A DNA stretch of 64,000 nt from Amycolatopsis dendrobii (GCF_014145675.1 NZ_JACGZW010000008.1:124001-188000); one strand, 5' to 3'; positions 7,953 to 17,728 are shown, counted from the stretch's first letter. Numbers and translations: made by a program. Notes: generated from the sequence alone by a model not told the origin.

Positions 7953-10900
7953 TGGCTCGCCTCCGGTACTCCGCCACGAACTCCAGCAGCGCCGGCCCGC
8001 GCGGCCGCCGTCCGGGACGGATGTCGCAGGTGGCCGCTTTGGCCTCCTGGATGTGCACGTTCGGGTCCAGCACGATCGACAGCAGGTCGTTGGCCGCGTC
8101 GCCGCGGGACAGTCCGTTCGGGCCCCAGTGGTAGGGCAGCCCGACCTGATGGACGGTGCGGCCGCGCACCTTGAGCGGTTTGACGCGGTCGGTGACCAGC
8201 ACGCGGGCCTCGATCGCCGTCCGCGCCGACACGACAGTGGCCCAGCCGAGGTGCACCAGCCCGCGTTCGGCGGCCAGCGCGGGCGAGATCTCGCAGAAGA
8301 ACTCCGGCTGCAGTTCGGACAGGTACGGCAGCGTCCGGCTCATCCCGCCCGCCGTGTGGTGCTCGGTGAGCCGGTAGGTGGTGAACACGTACGGGTAGAC
8401 CTCGCTGCGCGCCGGGTTGTACTGGTTCACCGGGCTGTCCAGCGTCTGCCGCACCGGCGAGGACTGCTGGCCGTAGAGGGCGTTGCCGACCGGGCTTTCG
8501 AACGGCTCGTAATGCGTGGGCAGCGGACCGTCGGCCAGCCCGGCGGGGACGTACAGCCAGGCTTTGCCGTCGGTCTGCATGATGAACGGGTCGCGGCCGC
8601 TCAGCGCGTCCTGCGCCTTCGCCCCGTCCGGCGGCTGGTAATCGGGTGGCTTGGCGGCCTCGAAGTCCGGCACGTCCGGGCCGGTCCACTTGGACTCCTT
8701 CGCGTCCCAGCGGATCAGCTTTTTGCGTTCGCTCCACGGATTCCCGTCCGGGTCCGCCGAGGCGCGGTTGTACAGGATCCGCCGGTTCGCCGGCCATGCC
8801 CAGGCCCAGCCGTTCGCGATCCAGTCCTGTTCGGAGCCGGGCTGCCGGTTCGCGGCGTGGTTGTGGCCGTCGGCGCGGACGCCGCAGTAGATCCAGCAGC
8901 CGCACGACGTCGAGCCGTCGTCCTTGAGCTGGGTGTAGGACGAGAGCGGACCGCTCGGGCCGTGGCCGTTGATCTCCGCGAGCACGGACTCCGCGCTCGG
9001 GTCGTCCGTCGGGCCCTCGGTCGGATAGCTCCAGGCCAGGTCGCGCAGCGGGGCGTCGCGCTCGTCGCTGCCGACGCGCTCCCGGATCAGCCTGCCCAGG
9101 TGGTAGTAGAACCACAGGTCGCTGCGGGCGTCGCCGGGCGGTTCGACCGCTTTGTGGTGCCATTGCAGCAGCCGCTGGGTGTTGGTGAAGCTGCCGTCCT
9201 TTTCGGTGTGCGCGGCGGCGGGCAGGAAGAAGACCTCGGTGCCGATCTCCTCGGATTTCAGCTCGCCGGTCTCGATCTCCGGGCCGTTCTTCCAGAACGT
9301 CGCGCTTTCGATCAGCTGCAGGTCGCGGACCACCAGCCAGTCGAGATTGGCCAGCCCGAGCCGCTGGAACTTGCCGTTCGCCGAGCCGACCGCCGGGTTC
9401 TCGCCGACCAGGAAGTACCCCTTGCACTCCCCCGCGATCTGTTTCTGGACCGTCGCGTACGTCCCGTGGTCGCCGGTCAGCCGGGGCAGGTAGTCGAAGC
9501 GGAAGTCGTTGTGCGGCTGGGCGGCCTCGCCCCAGTACGCCTTGAGCAGGCTGACCGTGTACGAGCGCATGTTGCCCCAGAACCCGGTCTTGCCGGCGTC
9601 GGCCTCGACGAAGCTGTCGAGGTCGAGGTGCTGGTGCGCGTGCGGCATCGGGATGTAGCCGGGCAGCAGGTTGAACAGCGTCGGGATGTCGGTCGAGCCC
9701 TGGATGCTGGCGTGCCCGCGCAGCGCGAGAATGCCGCCGCCCGGACGGCCGATGTTGCCCAGCAGCGTCTGGAGGATCGAGGCGGTGCGGATGTACTGCG
9801 CGCCGACCGTGTGGTGCGTCCAGCCGACCGAGTACACCCAGGCGGTGGTGCGGTCGCGACCGGAGTTCGCGGTGATCGCCTCGGCGATTTCGGTGAACTG
9901 CTCGACCGGCAGGCCGCAGATGTCGGCGACCGCCTCGGGCGTGTAGCGCGAGAAATGCCGTTTGAGGACTTGGTAAACGCAGCGCGGATGCCGCAGCGTC
10001 TCGTCCGTCCTCGGCTTGTTTTCGATCGCCGCGCCGCCGCTGCCGTAGGACTCGGCGCGCGCGGAGCTCTGGTGTTTCTCGCCGCCGTGGTGGCCGCCCG
10101 GCTGCCCCGGGTCGCGGTGGCCGGCCGCCGGGGCCGCCTCGGCGTCCTCGTACGCCCAGGTCGAGTTGTCGTACTGGCGTTTCTCCGCGTCGAAGCCGGA
10201 GAACAGGCCGTCGAGGTCCTCGGTGTCGGCGAACTCCTCGGTCAGGATCGCGGCCGCGTTCGTGTAGGCCACGACGTACTCGCGGAAGTCCAGTTCGTTC
10301 TGCAGGACGTAGTTGATCAGCCCGCCGAGGAACGCGATGTCCGAACCCGCCCGCACCGAGGCGTGGACGTGCGCGACCGCGCTCGTGCGGGTGAACCGCG
10401 GGTCGACGTGGATGATCTTCGCGCCGCGGGCCTTCGCCTCCATCACCCACTGGAACCCGACCGGATGGCATTCGGCCATGTTCGAGCCCTGGACGACGAT
10501 GCAGTCGGCGTTGGCGAGGTCTTGCTGGAACGTCGTGGCGCCTCCACGACCGAAGGAGGTCCCCAGACCGGGAACCGTGGCGGAGTGTCAAATACGGGCC
10601 TGATTTTCGATCTGTATCGCGCCGAGCGCGGTGTACAGCTTCTTCATCAGGTAGTTCTCTTCGTTGTCCAGCGTCGCGCCGCCGAGGCTCGCGAACCCGA
10701 GCGTGCGGTTGAGCCTGCGGCCCTGGTCGTCGGTGTCCTGCCACGTTTCGGCGCGCGTTGCGAGCACGCGGTCGGCGATCATGTCCATCGCCTGGTCGAG
10801 GGATAGCTTTTCCCAGTCGGTGCCGTACGGCCGCCGGTAGAGCACTTCGGTGACGCGGCTCGGGCTGGTCACGAGCTGTTTGCTGGCCGAGCCCTTCGGG

Positions 10901-11157
10901 CACAGCCTGCCGCGGGAGATCGGCGAATCCGGGTCGCCCTCGATCTGGGTGACCGCACCGTCCTTGACGTACACCTTCTGCCCGCAGCCGACCGCGCAAT
11001 ACGGACAGATGGAACGGACTACCTTGTCGGCGTCCTCGGTGCGGGCGTGCCATTTTTCCGAACCGGCGGATTTCGCCGCCGAGGCGCGCGCGGTGCGGTC
11101 GGGACCGGCCAGCTGCCGGTACACCGGCCAGCCTTCGATCCACTGCCGCATGCCCAC
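7945..11157 (-). CDS. fdhA: Formate dehydrogenase catalytic subunit, selenocysteine-containing (UGA recoded)
   Basis: About 1070 residues when the in-frame TGA at 10590-10588 is read as selenocysteine (codon 190). The N-terminal 4Fe-4S motif is CPYCAVGC...RLCPKGSA. Around the recoded codon the sequence reads ENQARI-U-HSATVPGLGTSFGRGG, aligning with the E. coli FdnG/FdhF active site (NQARV-U-HGPTVA). The molybdopterin domains continue through SNMAECHPVGFQWVMEAK. A SECIS hairpin follows the UGA. The enzyme oxidises formate to CO2 and passes electrons to FdhB and NrfD, probably to menaquinone. The start is GTG 11157, 4 nt after the selB stop; ATG 11151 is possible. Read conventionally, this would be two broken genes. 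Confidence 0.96.
10558..10590 (-). promoter_or_regulatory. Bacterial SECIS element with its UGA codon in fdhA
   Basis: The UGA is at 10590-10588. After 11 nt a 7-bp stem GGUUCCC/GGGGACC (10576-10558, one G-U pair) carries the loop GGUCU. In E. coli fdhF the same GGUCU loop begins 18 nt after the UGA, and the spacing here is also 18 nt. SelB binds such loops to insert selenocysteine. Confidence 0.93.
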
Positions 11158-11161
11158 GCTG

Positions 11162-12916
11162 TCACGGTAATCCGTTCTCCGGGCGCTCGCAGCATGTCCG
11201 GCGGGTCCCGTCGCCGAGCGGTTCGGTGAGCCCGGCGGCGTCGAGGTGCTCCAGCAGCGGGATCATCACCCGGCGGGTGCTGTCCAGCGCCTGCCGCGCC
11301 CGCGACACGGTGAACGGCTCGCCGAGCGCGGCCAGCGCCTCCGCCGCGCGCTCCGGCGCGTCCGGGGCCAGCACCACTCCGTCGGCGATCGCCCGCAACC
11401 GGCCTGCCCGGACGGCGGCGGCCAATTCCCGTTTGCCCAGACCGAGTTTCCGCAGTTCGTCCGCCTCCGGCGCGCGGAACGGGCGCTCGGCGAAGCGCTC
11501 TTCGAGGACTTCGACGGCGCTTTGCACTTCGGCGGTCAGCCCGGCGCCCGGTTCGCGGACGACCCCGTCCTTGAGGACCGGCCCGCCGGCGAGGACTGCC
11601 GGGACGAGTTCCGCGTCCGGCAGGCCGAGCCGCTGCCGCAGCGCCTCGACCGGGATTCCCGCCGCCAGCGGATGTTCCCGGGCCCACGCGGCGACCACCT
11701 CGGCGACCTCCGCTCGCGACTGGCTGAGCCGGCCCGGATCGGCGTGCCAGCCGCCGAGCCGTTCGCCCACCTCCGGCAGCCCCAGGGCCCGGAAGTCCTC
11801 GTGGCGTACGAAACCCTCGCGGCGAAGGTAATCCCAGCCTGGCTCCAGGGCGGTCAGCTCTTCGCCTCGAGCTCGCGCGGCGCCGCGGCGGGCGAGTGCC
11901 GGCGGGCGGACGTCGACCACGTCGAACCCGGCCGGGATCCGGTGCTCCCCCGGGTCGCGCAGCAGTCCTCGGTCGCCGGTCCGCAGCGGCAGCGGGGTCG
12001 CGAGCAGCAGCCGCGCGGTGTCCGGCCCGAGTGGACGGACCCGGGTCGGCACCGCCGCGGATCCGAAGTGCAGCACGAGATTCCGGTGCAGTTCGCCGGA
12101 CGGCGCGCCGCGCAACCGGACGTCGATTTCGGCCGCCGGACGCCACGCGCCCGGGGTCAGCAGAACGTCGCCCCGGCCGACGGAATCCCTGGGCACGCCG
12201 CGCACATTCACCGCCACCCGCGCCACCGCGGACACGCTTTCGCGGGGTTCGCCGAGCGCCTGCAAGCCGCGGATCCGCACCCGGTTCGCGCCGAGCGTCA
12301 ATTCGTCGCCGACCCGCAGGGTGCCGCCGCCGAGCGTTCCGGTGACGACGGTGCCCGCGCCTTTGATGGTGAACGCGCGGTCGATCCAGAGCCGGACGTC
12401 CGCGTCCAGGTCCGGCGGCGGCAACCGGCCGGCGAGCTTGGCAAGCTGCGCGCGCAGTTCTTCAAGACCTTCGCCGGTCGTGCCGCTGACGCTCACCGCG
12501 GGCACCTCGCCGAGCGCCGTCGCCGCTGTCTCCTGCAGCGCCGCCGCCGTCGCTCCCGTCGGGTCGGCGCGGTCGGATTTGGTGACCGCCACGAGGCCGT
12601 GTTCGACGCCGAACGCGTCCAGCGCCGCCAGGTGTTCCGCGGATTGAGGCATCCAGCCCTCGTCGGCGGCCACGACGAACAGCGCGGCCGGGACGGGACC
12701 GACGCCCGCCAGCATGTTCGGGACGAATCGCTGGTGCCCGGGGACGTCCACGAAGGCGATTTCCTCGCCGCCCAGCCGGGTCCAGGCGAAGCCGAGGTCG
12801 AGGGTCAGGCCGCGGCGGCGCTCCTCGGCCCAGCGGTCCGGCTCCATGCCGGTGAGCTGCCGGATCAGCGTGGATTTCCCGTGGTCGACGTGTCCGGCGG
12901 TGGCGATCACCAGCAT
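11162..12916 (-). CDS. selB: Selenocysteine-specific elongation factor SelB
   Basis: 584 residues. The G1 motif GHVDHGKST (8-16), G3 DVPGH and G4 TKSD mark a translational GTPase. Domains 2 and 3 follow (FTIKGAGTVVTGTLGGG). The C-terminal half carries winged-helix repeats of the SelB type (for example FTVSRARQALDSTRRVMIPLLEHLD), which read the SECIS hairpin. SelB brings Sec-tRNA to the ribosome at recoded UGA codons. The ATG at 12916 overlaps the end of selA by 10 nt. The only UGA-recoded target I see in the window is fdhA, immediately downstream. Confidence 0.96.
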   Translation of the reverse strand: MLVIATAGHVDHGKSTLIRQLTGMEPDRWAEERRRGLTLDLGFAWTRLGGEEIAFVDVPGHQRFVPNMLAGVGPVPAALFVVAADEGWMPQSAEHLAALDAFGVEHGLVAVTKSDRADPTGATAAALQETAATALGEVPAVSVSGTTGEGLEELRAQLAKLAGRLPPPDLDADVRLWIDRAFTIKGAGTVVTGTLGGGTLRVGDELTLGANRVRIRGLQALGEPRESVSAVARVAVNVRGVPRDSVGRGDVLLTPGAWRPAAEIDVRLRGAPSGELHRNLVLHFGSAAVPTRVRPLGPDTARLLLATPLPLRTGDRGLLRDPGEHRIPAGFDVVDVRPPALARRGAARARGEELTALEPGWDYLRREGFVRHEDFRALGLPEVGERLGGWHADPGRLSQSRAEVAEVVAAWAREHPLAAGIPVEALRQRLGLPDAELVPAVLAGGPVLKDGVVREPGAGLTAEVQSAVEVLEERFAERPFRAPEADELRKLGLGKRELAAAVRAGRLRAIADGVVLAPDAPERAAEALAALGEPFTVSRARQALDSTRRVMIPLLEHLDAAGLTEPLGDGTRRTCCERPENGLP

Positions 12917-14190
12917 CGGCGGACCGCCTCCCGCAGGGTCGCGTCGTCCGCCGGGGGAACCGTCCGGAGGTCGAGCAGGCACCGGTCCCGCACGATCCGG
13001 CCGACGACGGCGGGCTCGCCGAGCCGCAGCGCCTCCGCGTACCGGGCGGGCAGCGCGACCGCCGCACTGGGCAGCTCGACTCCCGGCGCACCGCCGCCGC
13101 CCACGACCGCGGTCGAGTCCACTGCCTCGGCGGCCACGCCCGCCGCGCGCAACGACTGGGCCAGAGCTTCGGCGCGCGGGTGGAGCCCCTGCGCGAAAAG
13201 CGCCGCCCGCACGGGTGGTTCCGGCCCGCGAAGGGTGGCTTCGAGCGCGGCGAGCGTCAACTTGTCGACCCGCAGCGCACGAGCCGCGGGATGCCTCCGG
13301 AGCCGTCGCAGCAATTCGGCGTCTCCGAAGAGCAAGCCCGCCTGAGGACCGCCGAGAAGCTTGTCGCCGCTCGCGGTGACGACGTTCGCGCCGCCGGCCA
13401 GCGCGGTCGTGACGTCCGGTTCGTCCGGCAGCAGCGGGTGCGGCGCGAGCAGCCCGGATCCCACGTCGGAGACCACCGGCACGCCGAGCCTGGCCAGTTC
13501 GGCGACGCTCGCTGCCGAGGTGAACCCGGTGACCTGGTAGTTCGAGGGGTGGATTTTGAGCACGAATCCGGTGTTCGGGCCGACGGCCGCCGCGTAATCC
13601 TCCGCCGAAGTCCGGTTGGTGGTGCCGACTTCGCGGAGCCGGGCTCCGGTCGAGGCGAGCAGGTCCGGAATGCGGAAGCCGTCGCCGATCTCGACCAGCT
13701 CGCCCCGGCTGACCACGATTTCCTTGCCTGGAGCCAAGGCCAGCGCGCACAGCAGCAGCGCCGCCGCGTTGTTGTTGACCACGTGCACCGCCTCCGCGCG
13801 CGGCACCGCTTCCGCCAGCGCGGCCAGAGTGCCGCGGCCGCGTTTCGCCCGCTCCCCCGTTTCGAGCGCGAACTCGACGTCCGTGGCGCCGCCTGCCGCC
13901 ACGATCGCGTCCAGCGCGGCGGCGGACAGCGGCGCGCGGCCGAGGTTGGTGTGCACGAGGACGCCGGTCGCGTTGAGCACCGGACGCAGCGACGACACCG
14001 TCGCGGGCAGCCGCGCCACCACCTCCGCGACGACCTCGCCGGGCTCGATCTCGCCGGCCCGCGCCCGCTGCTGCGCCGCCGCGACCAGCGACTTCACCAG
14101 GTCGCGGCCGAGCGTTTCGACAGCTTTCGCGATCCTCGGCTCGCCGAGCACGGCGTCGGTGCGCGGGATCGCCCGGCGCGGGTCACCCAT
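12907..14190 (-). CDS. selA: L-seryl-tRNA(Sec) selenium transferase SelA
   Basis: 427 residues, PLP-dependent. It converts Ser-tRNA(Sec) to Sec-tRNA(Sec) using selenophosphate. Landmarks are NATGVLVHTNLGRAPLS, VVNNNAAALLL, REVGTTNRTSAEDY and the PLP lysine in SGDKLLGGPQAG. The likely start, ATG 14190, shares its A with the last base of the encoded CCA of tRNA-Sec, so no separate ribosome site exists outside the tRNA. Translation would have to start on unprocessed RNA or from an RNA end created by tRNA maturation. A later internal start cannot be excluded. selB follows with a 10-nt overlap. Confidence 0.95.
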   Translation of the reverse strand: MGDPRRAIPRTDAVLGEPRIAKAVETLGRDLVKSLVAAAQQRARAGEIEPGEVVAEVVARLPATVSSLRPVLNATGVLVHTNLGRAPLSAAALDAIVAAGGATDVEFALETGERAKRGRGTLAALAEAVPRAEAVHVVNNNAAALLLCALALAPGKEIVVSRGELVEIGDGFRIPDLLASTGARLREVGTTNRTSAEDYAAAVGPNTGFVLKIHPSNYQVTGFTSAASVAELARLGVPVVSDVGSGLLAPHPLLPDEPDVTTALAGGANVVTASGDKLLGGPQAGLLFGDAELLRRLRRHPAARALRVDKLTLAALEATLRGPEPPVRAALFAQGLHPRAEALAQSLRAAGVAAEAVDSTAVVGGGGAPGVELPSAAVALPARYAEALRLGEPAVVGRIVRDRCLLDLRTVPPADDATLREAVRRCW

Positions 14191-14284
14191 GGCGGAGGCG
14201 GACGGGAATCGAACCCGCCAGCGGCAGGACCTGCCGCTCAACGGTGTTGAAGACCGCGCCGGTCACCAGGCCGGATACGCCTCC
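14190..14284 (-). tRNA. selC: tRNA-Sec (anticodon UCA), CCA encoded
   Basis: 95 nt including an encoded GCCA end, the same length as E. coli tRNA-Sec. The acceptor GGAGGCG pairs with CGCCTCC. There is a long D stem (CCGG/CCGG), an anticodon arm GCGGT-CTTCAAC-ACCGT with UCA in the loop centre, and a long variable arm AGCGGCAG/TGCCGCT. The T arm is GCGGG-TTCGATT-CCCGT. The 3' A is also the A of the selA ATG. It heads the sel-fdh run, with selD divergent 45 nt away. Confidence 0.95.
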
Positions 14285-14329
14285 CTGGGGCATTCCGCCA
14301 TCCTGCCAAGAGCGCCGCACGCCCGCATC

Positions 14330-15331
14330 ATGAACGGCATGAGCGTCCGGCTGACCCAGTACGCCCACGGCGGCGGCTGCGCGTGCAAAATCCCGCCCGG
14401 CGAACTGGAAACGATCGTCCGCGGCCTGTCCGGCGCCGCCCCGGAGAACCCGCCCGGCGAACTCCTGGTCGGCCTCGACGACGGCGACGACGCGGCGGCC
14501 GTGCGGATCGCCGGGAACGTCGCGCTGATCGCGACGACGGACTTCTTCACCCCGGTCGTCGACGATCCGTACGACTGGGGCCGGATCGCCGCCGCGAACG
14601 CGCTGTCCGACGTCTACGCGATGGGCGGCGTTCCCGTGGTCGCGGTCAATCTCCTCGGCTGGCCGCGCGAGGTGCTGCCGTTCGAACTGGCTGCGGAGGT
14701 GCTGCGCGGCGGCTTGGCCGTCTGCGCCGCGGCCGGCTGCCATCTGTCCGGCGGGCACAGCGTCGACGACCCGGAACCCAAGTACGGCCTCGCGGTCACC
14801 GGCACTGCCGACCCGGAACGCTTGCTGCGCAACGATTCCGGCAAGCCGGGCACACCGCTGACGCTCACCAAGCCGCTGGGAATCGGCGTGCTGAACTCAC
14901 GGCACAAGGCCACCGGCGAACGCTCCGAGGAGGCGATCGCCGCGATGACCACGCTCAACCGCGCCGCGTCGGCCGCCGCGCTGGAGGCAGGCGCGGTGTG
15001 CGCCACGGACGTCACGGGGTTTGGCTTGCTCGGCCACCTGCACAAACTCGCCCGGGCGAGCGGGGTCACCGCGCGGCTGGACCCGGCGGCTGTCCCGTAC
15101 CTCGAGGGCGCGCGGGAGGCGTTGCGCGACGGGTATGTCAGCGGCGGGACTCGCCGGAATCTCGACTGGGTCCGGCCGCATGCCGACCTGTCGCGGATCT
15201 CCGAGGACGAGGCCTTGTTGCTGGCGGACGCGCAGACTTCCGGCGGCTTGCTCGTGGCGGGCGAGCTTCCCGGCCACCCCGTGATCGGCGAGCTGACTTC
15301 GCGCGGCGACCACACGATCGTCGTCGGCTGA
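14330..15331 (+). CDS. selD: Selenide, water dikinase (selenophosphate synthase) SelD
   Basis: 333 residues of the AIR-synthase/PurM fold. It makes selenophosphate from selenide and ATP. The active-site segment is HGGGCACKI; counted from ATG 14330 the catalytic Cys is C17 and the Lys K20, the same numbers as in E. coli. This is a Cys form, so SelD itself needs no selenium. GLDDGDDAAAV and DVTGFGLLGHL are further family motifs. ATG 14339 is an alternative start; neither has a strong ribosome site. It is divergent from tRNA-Sec and thus probably shares the short promoter region 14285-14329. Downstream 15339-15354 is a fragment of the GTCCGTGAAGG repeat family. Confidence 0.95.
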   Translation: MNGMSVRLTQYAHGGGCACKIPPGELETIVRGLSGAAPENPPGELLVGLDDGDDAAAVRIAGNVALIATTDFFTPVVDDPYDWGRIAAANALSDVYAMGGVPVVAVNLLGWPREVLPFELAAEVLRGGLAVCAAAGCHLSGGHSVDDPEPKYGLAVTGTADPERLLRNDSGKPGTPLTLTKPLGIGVLNSRHKATGERSEEAIAAMTTLNRAASAAALEAGAVCATDVTGFGLLGHLHKLARASGVTARLDPAAVPYLEGAREALRDGYVSGGTRRNLDWVRPHADLSRISEDEALLLADAQTSGGLLVAGELPGHPVIGELTSRGDHTIVVG

Positions 15332-15435
15332 GATCCAGGAGTCCTTCACGGGCCTTCGGCGGCGCAGATCGGGCCAGGCAAGCGGCTGCGGATTGGCCGG
15401 TCCCCGAAGTGGGTAGCCCCTGCCCGAGGTGAGAC

Positions 15436-15891
15436 ATGCGCGCTGCGACCGAGATTCCGCTGTGGTGGCTTGCCCTGACCGGGCTGTGGACCCTCACGCT
15501 GTCCACCCCGTCGGCACCGGAACTGATCGCCGGCGCCAGCGCGGCGGCGGTCTGCGCGATCGCCGCCCGTTCCGCACGCCGGGCGATGAACGGGACGTGG
15601 CAGTTCAAAGCCGGCTGGCTGGCCTGGCTGACGCCGCTCCCCAAAGCCGCCGTCAGCGAATCCGTCGCCGCCTTGCGCGCGGTCTTCCCACGCCCCTCCG
15701 CCGGAAAGTGCGCGAAAGTCCCCGTCCCGGCCGAACCACGCGCGCAGCACGAAGCGCGGCTCGCCGTCGCGACGGTGGTGATCGGCTGTACGCCAGGCAC
15801 GATGGTCGTCGCGAGCCCGCCAGACGACACGGACATCGTCGTTCACCGCCTGCTCCCGGACTCCCCGGCTCTCGATCGGGTGACGCGATGA
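15436..15891 (+). CDS. mrpE: Mrp antiporter subunit E (MnhE-like)
   Basis: 151 residues. N-terminal hydrophobic helices (IPLWWLALTGLWTLTL and the following stretch) precede a soluble domain with VVIGCTPGTMVV, the TPGT motif typical of MrpE/MnhE. It is the first gene of a seven-gene cation/proton antiporter operon in which every pair but one overlaps by 4 nt. MrpE is an accessory membrane subunit needed for assembly of the complex. The ATG at 15436 is chosen because it follows CCCGAGGTGAGAC. The stop overlaps mrpF (ATGA). Confidence 0.9.
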   Translation: MRAATEIPLWWLALTGLWTLTLSTPSAPELIAGASAAAVCAIAARSARRAMNGTWQFKAGWLAWLTPLPKAAVSESVAALRAVFPRPSAGKCAKVPVPAEPRAQHEARLAVATVVIGCTPGTMVVASPPDDTDIVVHRLLPDSPALDRVTR

Positions 15892-16139
15892 CCTGGCTGC
15901 TCCTCGCCGCTCTGCTCTTGATGGCAGGCGGTCTCGGCACCGCGTTGTGGCTGGCCGCCCGGGGCACCGCGATCGAACGCCTCGCCGGGATGCAATTCGC
16001 CGGGACCGTCACCGTCCTGACGCTCCTGCTGCTCGTCCAGGCGTACGGCCCGTCCAGCGCCGTCATCCTCCCCCTGACGCTGACCGTCCTCGCCTTCGCC
16101 GGGACGCTCGTCTTCGCGCGGCTGCTGGGGACCCGATGA
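15888..16139 (+). CDS. mrpF: Mrp antiporter subunit F
   Basis: 83 residues forming three hydrophobic helices, with the family segment GTAIERLAGMQFAGTVTVL. MrpF is a small integral subunit of the multi-protein Na+(Ca2+)/H+ antiporter. Start and stop overlap the E and G subunits by 4 nt each, implying coupled translation. Confidence 0.9.
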   Translation: MTWLLLAALLLMAGGLGTALWLAARGTAIERLAGMQFAGTVTVLTLLLLVQAYGPSSAVILPLTLTVLAFAGTLVFARLLGTR

Positions 16140-16435
16140 CGATCGCCGCGCAGATTCTCGTGTTCGCCGGGGTGTTCGTCGTCCTCGCTTCCGCCGCGGG
16201 TTTGCTGCGCGCGAAAGACTTGCTCACCCGCCTGCATCTGCTCTCCCCGGCGACCACGCTCGGCGCGCCGCTCATCGGTGTCGGGCTCGTCCTGGTCAAC
16301 GGCGTTCAGCTCGGCTCGGGCGCGATCCTCGCGACGGTCGTCCTGCTGGCGGTCACCGGCCCGATCCTGCAATCCGCCACCGCCCGGCTCGAAGCTCGCC
16401 ACCGCGGCGAGATCGACGAGGACCTCCCCTCATGA
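16136..16435 (+). CDS. mrpG: Mrp antiporter subunit G
   Basis: 99 residues with three helices and the MrpG motif AAGLLRAKDLLTRLHLLSPATTLGA in shortened form (RAKDLLTRLH). The charged tail ends in RGEIDEDLPS. It overlaps both neighbours by 4 nt. In Mrp complexes G packs with E and F on the cation-handling side; no catalytic residues are recognised. Confidence 0.9.
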   Translation: MTIAAQILVFAGVFVVLASAAGLLRAKDLLTRLHLLSPATTLGAPLIGVGLVLVNGVQLGSGAILATVVLLAVTGPILQSATARLEARHRGEIDEDLPS

Positions 16436-16668
16436 GCGCCGCCGTGCTGCTCGTCGCCCTCGCGCTGGTCGCCGTGGCCGGATTCGCCGTCGTCGCGACG
16501 CACGACCCGAAGCGGCAAGCGAGCACGCTTACGGTGTTTTCCCTGTGCCTGACGGTGCTTTTCGTGGTGTTCCAAGCTCCGGACGTCGCGTTGTCCGAAC
16601 TCGCCGTCGGCGCGGCGATCGTCCCGCTGCTCGTCCTGCTCACGCTGCGGAAGACCGGCAAACGATGA
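16432..16668 (+). CDS. MbhD/DUF4040-type subunit (equivalent to part of MrpA C-terminus)
   Basis: 78 residues with helices and the motif FQAPDVALSELAVGAAIVPLL, which is the DUF4040/MbhD segment. In classical seven-subunit Mrp systems this segment is the C-terminal part of the giant MrpA. Here it is a free-standing gene, as in archaeal membrane-bound hydrogenase (Mbh) ion-pumping modules. It overlaps the upstream and downstream genes by 4 nt each. Confidence 0.85.
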   Translation: MSAAVLLVALALVAVAGFAVVATHDPKRQASTLTVFSLCLTVLFVVFQAPDVALSELAVGAAIVPLLVLLTLRKTGKR

Positions 16669-17378
16669 GGACCCGCGACGTCGTCGGAGCCGCCGGGCTG
16701 GCCGGGGTCGCGGCGCTGTTCATCGCCGCGTTCACCCGGATGCCCGCCGCCGGAAGCGCCAGCCACGTCTACCGGGACCTGGTGCTGCCCATGGGTTTCC
16801 GGGAGGTCACGCCGAACCTGGTGTCCTCCGTGAACTTCGATCTGCGGGCCCTCGACACCCTCGGCGAGGAAACGATCGTCGCCGCCGCGGTCGTCGGCAC
16901 GCTCGCGTTGCTGCAACCGCCCAAGAAGGAGCCCGAAACGGACGGCACCGGCTACGTCCTGCCCGCCGTGAAGCTCGCCGGATTCCTGCTGCTGCCGGTC
17001 TCGGTGCTGCTGGGCATCGACATCGTCGTGCACGGACACCTGACGCCCGGCGGCGGTTTCCAAGGCGGCGTCGTCCTCGCGACCGGCTGGCATCTGCTCT
17101 ACCTCTCCGGCAGCTACCGCGCGCTGGCCCGGCTGCGCCCGATCGACTGGTGCGAATACGCCGAAGCGGCGGCCACCGGCCTGTACGTCGTGACCGGCCT
17201 GCTGGGGCTGGCCAGCGGCGGTTCGTTCCTCGCGAACGTGGTGCCACTCGGCCAATTCGGCTCGCTGCTGTCCTCCGGGACCGTCCTCGTGCTGAGCGTC
17301 CTGATCGGCATCGAGGTCGCCGCCGGATTCGTCGTCCTGCTGTCGCGGTTCTTCGTGCACGGGCTGGAGGAACGGTGA
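16665..17378 (+). CDS. mrpB: MbhE-MrpB fusion-type antiporter subunit
   Basis: 237 residues. The N-terminal part (to about residue 95, including [22 protein letters not shown]) matches the MbhE/MrpA tail segment. The C-terminal part (about 100-230) is MrpB-like, with [32 protein letters not shown]; the [11 protein letters not shown] motif is the MrpB signature. A fusion of the MrpA tail with MrpB is seen in Mbh-type and some bacterial Mrp operons. It starts at ATG 16665 within ATGA and ends in a GTGA overlap with mrpC. Confidence 0.88.
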   Translation: MRTRDVVGAAGLAGVAALFIAAFTRMPAAGSASHVYRDLVLPMGFREVTPNLVSSVNFDLRALDTLGEETIVAAAVVGTLALLQPPKKEPETDGTGYVLPAVKLAGFLLLPVSVLLGIDIVVHGHLTPGGGFQGGVVLATGWHLLYLSGSYRALARLRPIDWCEYAEAAATGLYVVTGLLGLASGGSFLANVVPLGQFGSLLSSGTVLVLSVLIGIEVAAGFVVLLSRFFVHGLEER

Positions 17379-17728
17379 CCGGCGTGGTGTCGGCGGCCTG
17401 CTACGGCGTGGCGGCGTGGCTGTTGCTGCTGGGCTGCGCCGGGATCATGCGCAGCCGGCATCTCGTGCACACCGTGGTCTCGCTGTCGGTCGCGCAATCC
17501 GGCACGTATGTCCTGCTGCTCGCGATCGGCTACCAGGACCAGGCGACCGCCCCGATCGTGTCCCAAGGCCAGTCGCAGCCGGTGGTCGACCCGATGGTGC
17601 AGGCCATGACGCTCACCGACATCGTCGTCTCGGCGACCATCACCGCGCTCCTGCTCGCCCTGACGCTGCAGATCTCGCGCCGCCACGGCACGGTCGATCC
17701 CGACGAACTGCGGGCACTGCGCGGCTGA
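17375..17728 (+). CDS. mrpC: Mrp antiporter subunit C (NuoK-like)
   Basis: 117 residues, three helices, homologous to complex I subunit NuoK/NDH-4L. The second helix and the segment [25 protein letters not shown] are diagnostic of MrpC. The GTG start at 17375 overlaps the mrpB stop (GTGA). MrpC forms part of the proton path between the large antiporter subunit and the rest of the complex. The gap of 2 nt to mrpD is the only non-overlapping junction in the operon. Confidence 0.9.
   Translation: MTGVVSAACYGVAAWLLLLGCAGIMRSRHLVHTVVSLSVAQSGTYVLLLAIGYQDQATAPIVSQGQSQPVVDPMVQAMTLTDIVVSATITALLLALTLQISRRHGTVDPDELRALRG

Noticed and set aside
10480-10590. Apparent nonsense mutation splitting formate dehydrogenase
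   Set aside because: The TGA is in the conserved selenocysteine position, has a SECIS hairpin at the right distance, and the full Sec machinery is adjacent.
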